From: Paramecium pentaurelia
Taxonomy: Eukaryota > Ciliophora > Oligohymenophorea > Peniculida > Parameciidae
Length of the DNA stretch: 64,000 nucleotides
Reading direction: 5' to 3'
NCBI GenBank assembly: GCA_905183005.1
Contig: CAJJDO010000026.1
Location: 423,717-487,716 of the forward strand
Shown here: in pieces, positions 50,057 through 62,267 of the stretch
Layout: the number at the start of each line of letters is the position of its first letter
Position numbering within the stretch: position 1 is the stretch's first letter
The notes under the pieces: generated by a model
The model's database searches: none
Told to the model about the DNA's origin: nothing
Seen by the model: only the letters and a program-made list of their open reading frames with translations
Translations under genes and position numbers: made by a program

Positions 50057-52330
50057 ATGCAGATAAATTGAAAAATTTAAAGAATTTCTTTGATTCTGAA
50101 TATTTTACTCCTGAAATGCTATTACAAAATATTTCAAAATACAGAGAGTAACCTGATATCCTGAATTTATTATACACTATTATGCTAAATCTAGAAGATA
50201 AAATAATTTCATTCTATTCTCCATAATTTTGTTAATTGTTAATCAAAACAGAAATTCCATAACTATTTGATTTTTTTAAGAAAAAATGCAGTTAATCAAG
50301 ACCTTTATTTTTTAATGTATGAATTTTAATAAGAATAAGTTATATTGGTTACTTGGTGCTTATTTATAATTAGAAAAACAGAAAAAAAAGAAAGAAAAAA
50401 TAGATTTGTTTTTAAGGGTATTAATTTTTTACTTAATTAAAAAGCAAATGGAAATGTCTATGGTGAATGGAGAGTTTAATGAAAAAACATTTGAAATTTA
50501 AGATTAAGAACAATTGAATCAAATTTTATTGAAAGATTTTTAATAAAAAGATCTGAGATAAGAATATTTTACAGAAATGTAGAAATTTATGGGAACTCTT
50601 ATTAAGCATTCATTAGTATTGAAGGAATTTCCAAAAGATGATAGAAAACTTCATTTAAAATTATTGATATAAAAGCAAAACTAAAATTTATAAAAAATAG
50701 TGAAAAAATTCTAATTTGGAGTAGTATTACCATTTTATGATGAATAAGAAAAAGATAATAAATCATAATACATTGTAAATATATTAGAAAAACATTAAGT
50801 GTGTTTTCACACAAAGAAAAGAGTACCTTATTTGATATTAGTTGAAACTATTAAGTAATTTATTTATTTATAACAGTTAGTCCTTTAGATTTAGAATAGT
50901 ATCAAGCTATTCCAGCTTAATCTTAACCAAACATTGAGGTTGCAGGATATGTGGAAGCATAATTAAATGATTAAGGATTTGAGAAACAATTGGCATAGAT
51001 TGAATAGGAAGAACAGAAACTTTATCATGAAGCCTTAGAAAAGATAATGTAAATGGAAAAGAAGGGAAAAAGATAAAGTTAGATTATGCAAACTATAGAT
51101 TTATACATGCAGAAACAAGTATTTAGTAATTAAATAAAGAAAAAATAAAACAATAAGGACGTTATGTAAGGTGAAACCTCGAAATTGGATAATGTGTAAA
51201 AAAGAAAAGCATCTTTAATTATAGATTCAAATCTATCATAAACTCAAAATAATAAGAAATCATATTCACAAGAAAAAAATGATTAAAAATCAGAAGAATG
51301 TTATAAAACATTACAAAAATTATTACCAATTGAGAAATTGCGTATTTTGAAAAAATTTAAAAAAAAAAAACTATAAGTTTGGGAACAAGTATAAAATCTT
51401 ATGTAATTAGAGTTGGGAAGAAAGAATTGAGAGTTATAAAAAAGATTCTAGATATTCTCATTTCCCTTCATACAAAATACGACCAATTATTATAAAGGGA
51501 GGAGATGATTTAAGATAAGAAATGTTTGCAATTCAAATTATGAAATAATTTAATAAAATATTCAAGGAAGCTGAAGTTAATTTATATTTAAGACCCTACT
51601 AAATAATTGTCACTTCAGCCAACTCAGGTATTGTAGGTAATTCTTTTAAATATGATCTAGAATACATTCCAAATACTATATCAATTGATGCTCTTAAAAA
51701 GATGTTTGGTAATGGTACTAAGACGTTGTATTAAATTTATTAAGAAATTTTTGGAAGTGCTTTTGAGGAAGCTTAGAAAAACTTTATTGAAAGTTTAGCT
51801 AGTTATTCTGTATTTTCATATTTGATGTAGGTTAATTTTTAAATAATAAAATTATTAGGTAAAAGATAGACATAATGGAAATTTGTTAATTGATGATAGA
51901 GGTCATGTGATTCATATTGATTTTGGATTTCTATTACAAACATCACCTGGTGGTGTTAATTTTGAATCAGCACCATTTAAATTAACATAAGAATATTTAG
52001 AGTTGATGATGGGAAAAGAGAGTGATTACTTTGGTTATTTCAAATCATTAATGACAAAAGGATTTTTAGCTTTGAAGAAATATGTAATAGAGATAGAGAA
52101 CTTTTTTAAAATAATGGTAGAAAAATCTGATTTGCCTTGTTTTGCAAATTTAGACTTAAAATTATTTACAAGTAGATTCTAATTAAATGCTACTGACAAA
52201 GAAGTAATTTAATATTTGTATCTTTTAGATTATGGATTTAGTAGATAGATTAATCAATTAGAGTTTATCAAGTTGGAGAACAGCTCAGTATGACAACTTT
52301 TAAAAAAGAACTAATGGGATATTGCCATGA
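50053..52330 (+). CDS. Phosphatidylinositol 4-kinase, type III beta-like
   Basis: 700 residues; seven introns (50317-50339, 50418-50444, 50855-50880, 51389-51410, 51637-51660, 51831-51858, 52204-52228), frame exact. The N-terminal helical (lipid-kinase-unique) region has SFYSPQFCQLLIKTEIP and LYWLLGAYLQLEKQ. The kinase domain shows IIIKGGDDLRQEMFAIQIM, VEYIPNTISIDALKK, the catalytic loop VKDRHNGNLL, HIDFGFLLQTSPGG and the C-terminal TAQYDNFQKRTNGIL. All catalytic residues are present. It should make PI4P on Golgi or related membranes. Confidence 0.94.
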
Positions 52331-52376
52331 AACAGTTAATAATAATTTTATTGTTTATTATTAATATTATAAGCAA

Positions 52377-53279
52377 ATGATCAATAACAACCAACTGTTT
52401 TATGAATGTTTAAGAGGACCAACCTCTTAGAGAAGAAATTCAACACCAAACAAATAAAGGAGCAGAATCATTAGAGCCTCCATGTAGATCGAATTAAATT
52501 AAACATAAAATCAAGATAATAGTCTTGCTGATTCAGCCATTAGAAGTGTCTCAAGACAAAGAAATTCAATACAAATTGATTAAGTTGATGGAACTATTAA
52601 ACAAATTACTTAAACAAAAAAGTAAGGTTTGATGAAAAAAAGTTCTAATATTCAGAATCGATATTTTTAGATAAATGATAACTATAAACAATTAATTTTA
52701 ATGGATCATACAAAAGATCAATCAGATGTTATTTTGAAGTATTTACCAGAAGCTCAAATATTTCTTAATAAAGCAAATTAATAGATATTATAAAATTGGA
52801 TTCCTACATTACCATAAGATGAACGCAAACAAATTGAGAAGAATAAAAAGTATTTTCCAATACCAAGAAATATACCATTCCATGAAATTATTGATGGATT
52901 GAAAATATTATATGGGCAAGGTAAAAATAGAAGATTATGGCCTGGAGAAGAAGCTTTATTGATGGAAACCATTCGATTATATATTGATAAGATTTTATCG
53001 AATCCAAAATTACTATTACATAGTGTGGCTTTTACATTATAATAAATAATTAAATTAGCTGGACTTGAAGAAATTTTAAACTATAAATTATGCATGTAAT
53101 AGTTGGAATGCCATTGGAAAATGATGATCACTAGATTTAGATATAGTGGGTTATCAGAATTGAGTAAGAAATCCTGGCAATATTGGTTAGAATAAGCACA
53201 ATTAAGAGGTCATTTTCTTAATTTACAAAATGATAATTTATTAACATAATACTTATTAAAACATTAATAAATTGACTGA
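52377..53279 (+). CDS. Hypothetical protein, single exon
   Basis: 300 residues without introns. The first 130 residues are Ser/Gln/Arg-rich; the second half is a compact-looking helical domain (IPRNIPFHEIIDGLKILYGQ, GEEALLMETIRLYIDK, LEQAQLRGHFLNLQ). No named family. Begins 46 bp after the PI4-kinase stop. Confidence 0.75.
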
Positions 53280-53313
53280 TAATGATGATTTATATAGATG
53301 TATATTTATTATT

Positions 53314-53566
53314 TCACTAAAGGTGCACTGTTTCCGCATAATTTATTAACAATTTTAAGTGTGTACTTGAGGATCCTGCATGAAAAACAGAACATTTTTC
53401 TAAGATCTTAATTTTTATTTGTACATAAACATTTTGATTCTATCTCATTTATGTCTCTTTTCAATTGCAATGCTCCACATCTCTTTGCACAATCTTTTGT
53501 TGCTCTTACCATTGCATATAAAGCTAAAGCACCAACTCCCCAATCTATTTCTTATTCCTCTGACAT
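53314..53566 (-). CDS. Small twin-CX3C protein, small-Tim-like
   Basis: 75 residues with one 25-nt intron (53400-53424). MSEEQEIDWGVGALALYAMV precedes CAKRC and CLQKC, a twin CX3C pattern separated by 15 residues, as in the small Tim chaperones (Tim8/9/10/13) of the mitochondrial intermembrane space. The second CX3C is created by splicing. Without the intron the frame continues past, so the splice is an inference, but the exact frame and TGA support it. Family assignment is tentative. Confidence 0.55.
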
Positions 53567-53698
53567 TTAATTTATATTTTATTCAATATTATTACTTATT
53601 CTCTAACATATATAGTGTAATTTACTTGAAACTAGACCCTCTTTTAACTTTTTAAATAATACACAACTGCTAAATAAAATATAAGTTTTTTTTATTAA

Positions 53699-56152
53699 AT
53701 GAAAGGCTACTGTTTTTAACCAAGCTCCAGGGAGATTATAGAAAATCTACAAACAAATAACTAGAGTCCTCATATTGAGTTGGTCTCTACAACCCATAGA
53801 TTGATGGCTATGTCAACATATTAAAGACCAAAGAAAATAAGGAGAAACACAACTATTTCCATCTTTACGTAATTTTATATAAATAAACAGATAATAAAAT
53901 GAAAGTGAATCTCCTAAAAAATCTCAAAGATGGCTATTTATGTTGAAGAAATATATTACTATTGTAAGAATATCAATAAGTTTTATTAATTCCTTAAAAG
54001 AATATTAAAATAAATAGAAAATAGAAAGACTAGATTCAAAACAATGGAAAAAGGAATCCTTATTACCATTTTATCCTGATGATTTTTTCATTAAAAAATG
54101 GAGGATATTCATTGAAGTTTTAACATTTTCAAGTGTCATCTTGTATCCCATTTATATCAATTTCGAAGTTAATAAAGTAATTGAAACTGTAGTTATAGTA
54201 TTTGACTTATTCTTTTTGATTGACATTTTAATTAACTTTCTAACTGGATATATTGATGAATGCAATAATTTAATAATTGATTTTAACTCCATTTTTAAAC
54301 ATTACTTTAAAACTTGGCTCTTTTTTGATGTTTTGTCTGTAATCCCAGCAATTAATTATGAAAAAGAATGGTTTAAAAAATTCAAAATGATTAGAGTACT
54401 GAAATATTTTTTAAATAACAAAGAAGTCACCTATAAAGGACAAGAGAACTATGTTTAACTTATTGAGTCATTAAATCCTGAACAAGAATTTACATTAAAA
54501 AGCGGAACTAAATATCTTTTAAATGTAATTATAACATCATGTTTATTAATACATATTTTTGGGTGTTGGTAGCATTACTTCGATTCAGGAGATTATATAA
54601 CAAATATTTATTGGTCATCCTAAACTATTACTACTGTTGGTTATGGTGATATCAATGCTAAATATGAATTTGCTGTTCTTTGGATGGTCATAGGAGTAGC
54701 ATTCTATTCTTTCACTATTGGTGATTTTGCTTTAATGATGCAAAAATCAAAAGTAAATGCAGAACAGGATCTTTTATTTTTGATAGAATAATTAGGTCAT
54801 GCTAAAAATTTCTCTGAAAAATTGAAACATAAATTCTAGTTTTTTGTTAAAAGCAATCTATATCATAATTAATTTTGGTTAGAAGAATATAAGTCTATGG
54901 CAAAAGAGCTACCTCATAACTTAAAATTATATTTAACATTAAGTACAATGCTTGATATTTGTAAATAAATTCCATTGTTTTTATATGATATCAATTATAC
55001 ATCTTTATTGTTATTAAATATTAGATATTTGATTGTTGAAGAAGGATTCATTTTATACAGAGAAGGTCAAAGTTCAAGTGAAATATTCTTTTTGTTATAA
55101 GGAGACATTCGGATTATGACAAAAGACAAAACAATTCTATTGAATATTTTAGAAGGAACAATTTTTGGAGAGTTTGAAGCTATTGAAGAGAAATTAAGAG
55201 GAACGTATTGTGTTGCATAAAGAAAATCTATTTGTTTAGTCATTCCATATAGAATATTAAGAAGAGTTATGTCCCAGAGCTAAATATTGGATTTCGAAAT
55301 CAGACAACTACATTTAAGAAGAAGAAGATTAATAATCAATAATTTTATAGAAGAAAGAAGTAAATTTTTTAATTTAAATAAGGAAGAAAGCATGCCTATA
55401 AAAGGTAAGAAGTGAGATTTTATACATAGTCATTTTTACAAATGACTAAAGAAGAATATGTTTTGAATAAAAAGGTAATCCAAATATTGAGTGTAGAAGA
55501 ATATAATAAGTCATTATTAAGTAAGATTATAGGTAAAAAGTTACAAAGACTTTCTTAATTTTTGGTCAAATTCAAAAGATCTGTTTAAAGAGTAATTGAA
55601 ATGAATCATCAATTAGATGAAACTATACCAGAATAATGGAGAGAGTTGAGTAATTACCAATTAATAAAGAGAGTCTTTCCTAAAGATTATTTGTCATAGA
55701 AATTTTAATAGATTTCCTTATCAAGAAAATCTTCATCGGTTCATTCTTCAATTAGCAAACTAAGCAAAATGAAATATTCAACTTATAGTTAACAATATTT
55801 TTTTCAAAAGCTCCCTGAGATTAGATTAAAACATATAGTTTTACAACATATTAGATTAACTAAAAACAAATTTGTGCCACTTTAATAAATAATAAACAAG
55901 TATTCAGAAGATCCTGAATAACTTAATTTAAAGAAAAAGGAAAGTGTTGAAAGGTCAGTATGGACCAAAAAGTTTACAAAGATTTCTCAAACAGTTATTC
56001 TACGAATCGATCAAATCTAAGACAGTGGCGATAAATATAATGAAATAATGCAGTCAATGAAAAGGATTGAAAAGTTGTGGCTAAAAGGATCTATGTACAA
56101 GTTTGAATGGTTCCAAGATTAACATTCATAATCGAAATAATTTTTAATTTGA
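53699..56152 (+). CDS. Cyclic-nucleotide-binding (CNG/EAG-type) potassium channel
   Basis: 802 residues; introns 53869-53890 (22 nt) and 55360-55382 (23 nt). A charged N-terminus leads to the six-TM core: VIETVVIVFDLFFLIDILINF (S2), LFFDVLSVIPAIN (S3), a short S4 (KKFKMIRVLKYF), TKYLLNVIITSCLLIHIFGC (S5), a pore with TTVGYGDI, S6 WMVIGVAFYSFTIGDF, then a C-linker and cNMP-binding domain (LIVEEGFILYREGQSSSEIF, LLNILEGTIFGEFEAI). GYG predicts K+ selectivity. A long basic C-terminus follows. Such channels are greatly expanded in Paramecium and shape ciliary excitability. Confidence 0.92.
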
Positions 56153-56274
56153 AATTCTTACTCATAGAATGAGTAATTGTAAAAATTTATATTTGAAAAT
56201 TAATCCAAATTAAATTATTATCAAAATACCCTAATATTTCTTTATTTTTATATATTAATGTACTTTAAAAACAA

Positions 56275-56918
56275 TCATCTTGCACCTTTTCCTCTTCTTG
56301 CAGTGTGACTAACATATGGTTTAGCATGAGATCCTGGTAAACCAGCAGCTCTGCCGAAATGCTTTAATTCTTCTCTCACTCTTGGTCCTCTCAATAATAT
56401 TGTTCCTGTGCCTTTGAAATAATTAATGTATAATCATACCTGTTGGATTTTATTATGCTAATTGATCGAATGTCAATGTTTTTCCACCAGCTGCAAGAAT
56501 TCTCTTTCTAGCTGTCTCAGTGAATCTAAGAGCACAAACATTAATCTTAGGAACAGTGAGTAAACGTACACTAAATGCATGATATATTTTCTTACTCATC
56601 TGTAACAGTACCAACAACAACCAATGTTCTTGTCTTATCCTTAGCAGTATTAATTTATTTCACAAGTCTGCTTACACTAATTGGATATCTGGCAGTTCTA
56701 GTTTATTAAAGTCTTCTTAAAATTGTAGCATTGAAATTTGAATCTGTTCTTCTAGCTAAGAATTTATATAACTATGGTTAATTCCATAATTTTTACCTTG
56801 ATTAATAATTTCAAATAGAGGTTTGTTGATGTTACTTTTCTTCCAACATTTCTTTATACTCTTGTCTTCTTATATGCGTCGACTCCCTACCATGATTAAT
56901 TGTGATATTCATTACCAT
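56275..56918 (-). CDS. RPL18: Ribosomal protein eL18
   Basis: 178 residues; introns 56887-56915, 56772-56796, 56571-56595, 56412-56439 (29, 25, 25, 28 nt). The first intron follows the ATG directly; removing it gives MGVDAYKKTRVQRN, the family start. Then NLYLKLLIKLYKFLARRT, TLVVVGTVTDD, VCALRFTETARKRILAAGGK, LTFDQLA, TILLRGPRVREELKHFG and HAKPYVSHTARRGKGAR. Large-subunit protein. Confidence 0.96.
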
Positions 56919-56978
56919 TTAAAAATAAATATATCTTTATTTAATTTATGTTATATAAATTAAATTTGTTATTATTCA

Positions 56979-57931
56979 TCAATTCACTTCCATATAGTTT
57001 ATTAACTTCCCTTCTCTCCATTCCCCTTTCTTATAACTACCATCTTATTCATATATTATGCCCTCTCCATGCTATTTTCCATCAAACCATTAACCTTCAT
57101 ATTTTCTTCCATCATTATATAAAAAAACCCCAAATCCATTTTTTTTATCATTTTCATAATTTCCACAATACTTCTTACCATCTGGCCATTAATACTCCCC
57201 CTAGCCTTGCATATTATTATCAAGCCACTCTCCCTTATAAATGCAACCATTATTCCATTTATAAATACCGAACCCATTCATCTTATTGTTAAACCAATCC
57301 CCATCATAAGAACTTCCATCTGCCCAAATGTATTTCCCTTTTCCATTTTTCTCTCCATTTACATAATATCCAATATAATAACTTCCATCTGGCCAAAATT
57401 CCTTCCCAAAACCTTCGAATTTATCATCCTTCCAATTTCCTTCATATCTGTGTCCATTAGAATATTGATATATGCCATATCCAGAACATAAATTATTTAG
57501 AAACTATCCTTCGTCTAATTGTTAATATATAGTATTATCACTTACAATAATCCCCATCTATATGCAAGAATCTTCCTTATCCATTCGCTTTATTATTTTT
57601 CCAATATCCTTCATATTTTGTTCCATCTATGGTTCTATGATACTTCATTACCCTTCCATTCCATTACTCCATATCCATCTCTTTTATTTCCTACCCACTC
57701 TCCTATATATTTACTTCCGTCGTCAAAATCGAAAGTAAATCTTTTTTCTCTTTCTTTTCTATTTTTAAGCTCATCAGCTCTTAAGATTCATTCAAATTAT
57801 TACGTATTAAATAGAGCATATTGGGCTTCGCTTTTTGTAAAGTAACGATAAGATATTGGTTCCGTTACTTATCTACTCTCTAAAGTTATTTCATTTTCAA
57901 CATTACTGCAATCGCTACAATGTTATCCCAT
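56979..57931 (-). CDS. MORN-repeat protein
   Basis: 290 residues; introns 57780-57803, 57627-57651, 57515-57545 (24, 25, 31 nt). About ten MORN repeats of the form YEGxWxxxxxxGxGxxxxxDG (KYIGEWVGNKRDGYG, RYEGNWKDDKFEGFG, KYEGQWFDGKQHGEG and others) after a Cys-containing N-terminal section. MORN proteins tether to membranes or axonemal/cortical structures. No extra catalytic domain. Confidence 0.93.
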
Positions 57932-58129
57932 AATAATAATATTATTGGTTATTTATATAAAATAAGAATTATAATTTCTATTTTTTGTCACAATGGCATT
58001 TTTATAAATTATTGCAAAAAAAAAAAGTAGAAAAATTAAACTCAATTTTACTATATATTTTATTTAAGTATATTTAAAATATACAATTATTAATACAATT
58101 ATTATTATAAATCATTACTCCAATTATTC

Positions 58130-60330
58130 TAATTATACATCTTTTAATATATTCTTTATTTATTGTTCAAGACTTCTTTTCATTTCTTTATTCGTTTTGC
58201 TTTTAATGGCTTTTTCTAATATATTATAGAAGTTTATTCCATGATATTCAGATAAATGCAAAAGTCCACATCTCCAATTGATATGAATTATGCATTTGCT
58301 TAAATTCAATAGAAACAGATATTTAAGATTATTTGGTAAATTCATAAATCAGTAGGTTTCTTTGTTTATTTTTTTAAAAACCATAACTTTTTGTTCTTCT
58401 CCGTGTCTGAATTAAGACTTTATTGATGTTTCCCATTAATTTTCAATTGCTATGTCCAAAATGATCCTTAAATTATTTGTACTTAACTTCCAAATAGCAT
58501 TAATTTTATTTTATATTTCTTTTGTTTAAGTGAATAAAATCGGAAGTATATATTAGATTTGAGGTTTAAGATATATATTCCAAAGTAAAATTCTGGTTCC
58601 TAGACTAAAGTCTTAGATAGTTTCTTTATTTACAATTCTAAATATTTTATTTTTGATTTGGTAGCATCGACATGATTATGAATATTACCCCTTCCATCAA
58701 TATCTACTCCAAGGTACTTATAATTTCTTTGAAAAGGAATACCAAGCAATTTTTTTTGTTCTAATAGTTCTATTTTGAATAATCTTCTGGTTATTCTTAT
58801 TATGGCACATTTTTTTTATTTATTTGGAGATTTAGATTCTAAGAAGCTTAATTAAGACATTATAATTTGGAATCAAGATATTACTACAAAACCGAATTAT
58901 TCTTTTATAATCTTTTTTTCATAGTATTATTAGAGTATCTTAAAGAACCTCAGTTCAAGCCATTTCATTATAGGACTTTACACTATAATTGGTCTAAATT
59001 GATCTTTTTCAGGAATGTTTGGAAAGGCTTTGTTGAGTGGAATCAATCGGTTTTCCCCAAATATTTTCAATTAAATCCGCTGTTGATTGCTGCCACAAAT
59101 CAGACATTTAATTGTATGTACTATGTTATTTAATCCAAGTATCAGAAATTAGATCAAAGGTTAGTCCTTTTTTTTGTGACATTTTTTCTTTCAAAAATTT
59201 GAAATCTTCTAGGGTGATTTGTTGCAATTTTTATTGTTATTTTGGTGAATATTTTTTAATTGTTTAGAAAATGCCAAGTTAATTTAGGCAATTTTAAAGA
59301 ATTTATTCATTATCAGTGACCAGGTCATTTCCATCAAGAAAACATTTCATTAAACCTCCATCTCTTTTTGCTGGTTTCATGATTACAAGCCAAATAAGAA
59401 GGGGAGTTTAGTATTTCTTTTCTTGTTTCTTGAAGGCACATTATATGTGCTCCTGTTTATTTGGCAGTTTTTAGAGTATCATATTTCATTGAGGATACGT
59501 TCCATGTGAGGACGATTAATTAATTTGGAGTTTATGATTTTATAGTTTTCATGCATATGCTCGTTTTGGTTATTGTTCTTTTGTAATCATAGTCAGCAGC
59601 ACAGATCTGACTTACCTGAATTGATTCCTCAAAAATTTTTATTTTTTTTAACTACTAGGTAGAATGGTGTTTTTTTGTAATGTGTTGTTTTAATCCTGTC
59701 TTACTTTTAAAGACAACTTTACATAAATTGCAATATCTATTCAGGTCTATTTAGTAGTCATTGTTGGATTCTTATTGTGAAATACCTAATAATTTGGATT
59801 CTTCTGTATCATCTATTTAAATGGGCTTTTCTTAGTAGATTAAACTGATTCCATTATCATAATTATTTTGTGCTACACTTTCTTTTGTTTTATGGAAGAA
59901 TTGATTGGTTTTTTGGTTTTAGTCTATTATAGAAAATGATCTTTCTAAATTCTCATCTTCTTTTTAGTCTATTTATTATCTTTTCTTGATAACATATGGA
60001 CTATCTAATGAGAAAAGTCCATTTTTCTTAATTAATTTCAAAGTTTATTTGAAAGATCTTCCATAATAGTAGGTGTATTTCCCATTATGTATTATTATTT
60101 TAAATCTTGTTAATTGTGAGATTAGTTCAAGATGAGAATATTTTTCTCTGTTGATCCTTTTTTATAGTATTTAAAAATCAACTTATCTATTTAAAATGAA
60201 ATTATCAAAAATTCCATTTGTGAGTATTTTTAAAGTTGTGTAGATGTCTTGAAATTTGCATTCTTCGCTATTTTAATGGAGAGAACAGAGTTACTAATAT
60301 TAGGGGTGATTACTAGTTACTAGTGTGAGA
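58130..60330 (-). mobile_element. Degenerate non-LTR (LINE) retrotransposon
   Basis: Read on the minus strand, one frame runs from about 60310 through a Gln/Ser-rich region, a C2H2 finger (CNLCKVVFKSKTGLKQHITKKHH, about 59660-59740) and an AP-endonuclease-like segment (LTWNVSSMKYD, IMCLQETRKE, about 59430-59530) before a TGA. Further on, in shifted frames, come reverse-transcriptase pieces: DQFRPIIVQSPIMKWLELRF (about 58940-59010), QFGFVV, then YLGVDIDGRGN (about 58700-58725) and a C-terminal CGLLHLSEYH piece. The catalytic YxDD region is missing, apparently by internal deletion, and there are several TGA stops and frameshifts. A dead copy with approximate ends. Confidence 0.75.
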
Positions 60331-60332
60331 TT

Positions 60333-61299
60333 TTGATTAATCTCTAATGGTATTAAAAATTCTATTCAACTCTTGATTTCTGATTTTTTCTCTAAACATT
60401 TCTCTTTTGCTCTATATAAGTTCAGAGTTTGTATGTTATTTATCTTGGATAGATTATTCATCGGTTGGTTTTGATATTTTAATCATAAGTAAATTTTCAT
60501 TAAAATATAATACAATTATTAAAGTTTAGAACAAATATATTAAAATCGATTAAAGTTAAGTTATTAATAAAATATACAATTATAAATACAATTATTAAAG
60601 TATAAAACTAATATAATAAAAATAAATAAATATAATCAATTACAGTTAAGACTTCATGAAATCAAAAATTTTAATTACAATAATTAAAGTTTGGAACTTA
60701 TATATAAGCTGATCTTATCAGCAAATATAATTAATATTACTCCAATATATTTTAATTAATTAAAAGTATTAAATTTTATGCTAGAATATTTCAAATATAT
60801 TGAATCAATATAATGCAACTATTTTATTGACTCATCATAAAATATACATTGGTGAAAAGAAAAATTATCTTTCTCCGGTGAAAAACAATTTTTCTTTTAG
60901 ATACATATGTATTGATTTAATCATTGGAGAAAAAAAAAAATTTCTTTTTCACGATGAAAAGATAATTTTTCTTTTCACCAATGTATATTTTATGTTGAGT
61001 CAATAAAATAGTTGCATTATATTGATTCAATATATGAAATATCCTAGCATAAAATTGAATACTTTTAATTAATTAATCTATATTGGAGTAATATTAATTA
61101 TATTTTGCCTATAAGATCTGTTACACTCTTCATTTGGTCAATCTTCTTCGTCTGCTAGATATACAGCACCATAATTATCAAGGTTTCTTTACTTATGAAG
61201 GACAAACAAATTATTGATACAATAATAATTCATTCCAATCTTTGACCTTTAGAAATTATTTAATATATTTATTTATGCATAAGCAATGATATTTAAAAC
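60333..61299 (+). repeat. 967-bp direct repeat, copy 1
   Basis: Matches 61301-62267 base for base wherever I compared, at a constant offset of 968, with a single N (61300) between the copies. No coding content. Confidence 0.92.
60711..61118. repeat. Long inverted repeat (fold-back) in copy 1
   Basis: Arms 60711-60871 and 60959-61118 are imperfect reverse complements of about 160 nt around an 87-nt spacer, beginning gatcttat...ataattaatattactccaat. The spacer itself has smaller inverted segments (tctccggtgaaaa / ttttcacgatgaaaag). This resembles a MITE or fold-back element. It carries no real gene; the 68-codon frame across it is a by-product of the palindrome. Confidence 0.85.
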
Positions 61300-61300
61300 N
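61300..61300. other. Assembly gap base (N)
   Basis: The only ambiguous base in the window, exactly at the junction of the two direct repeats. Confidence 0.95.
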
Positions 61301-62267
61301 TTGATTAATCTCTAATGGTATTAAAAATTCTATTCAACTCTTGATTTCTGATTTTTTCTCTAAACATTTCTCTTTTGCTCTATATAAGTTCAGAGTTTGT
61401 ATGTTATTTATCTTGGATAGATTATTCATCGGTTGGTTTTGATATTTTAATCATAAGTAAATTTTCATTAAAATATAATACAATTATTAAAGTTTAGAAC
61501 AAATATATTAAAATCGATTAAAGTTAAGTTATTAATAAAATATACAATTATAAATACAATTATTAAAGTATAAAACTAATATAATAAAAATAAATAAATA
61601 TAATCAATTACAGTTAAGACTTCATGAAATCAAAAATTTTAATTACAATAATTAAAGTTTGGAACTTATATATAAGCTGATCTTATCAGCAAATATAATT
61701 AATATTACTCCAATATATTTTAATTAATTAAAAGTATTAAATTTTATGCTAGAATATTTCAAATATATTGAATCAATATAATGCAACTATTTTATTGACT
61801 CATCATAAAATATACATTGGTGAAAAGAAAAATTATCTTTCTCCGGTGAAAAACAATTTTTCTTTTAGATACATATGTATTGATTTAATCATTGGAGAAA
61901 AAAAAAAATTTCTTTTTCACGATGAAAAGATAATTTTTCTTTTCACCAATGTATATTTTATGTTGAGTCAATAAAATAGTTGCATTATATTGATTCAATA
62001 TATGAAATATCCTAGCATAAAATTGAATACTTTTAATTAATTAATCTATATTGGAGTAATATTAATTATATTTTGCCTATAAGATCTGTTACACTCTTCA
62101 TTTGGTCAATCTTCTTCGTCTGCTAGATATACAGCACCATAATTATCAAGGTTTCTTTACTTATGAAGGACAAACAAATTATTGATACAATAATAATTCA
62201 TTCCAATCTTTGACCTTTAGAAATTATTTAATATATTTATTTATGCATAAGCAATGATATTTAAAAC
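61301..62267 (+). repeat. 967-bp direct repeat, copy 2
   Basis: Second copy of the repeat. The N at the junction suggests that two contigs ending in the same sequence were placed side by side, so the duplication may not exist in the genome. Confidence 0.92.
61679..62086. repeat. Long inverted repeat (fold-back) in copy 2
   Basis: The same inverted repeat at offset 968. Confidence 0.85.

Noticed and set aside
56948..57845. Several plus-strand ORFs of 90-114 codons
   Set aside because: They are antisense shadows of the MORN-repeat gene on the minus strand.
60800..61006. 68-codon ORF, repeated at 61768-61974
   Set aside because: It spans the arms of the inverted repeat and its sequence follows from the palindrome; low-complexity and repeated only because the segment is duplicated.
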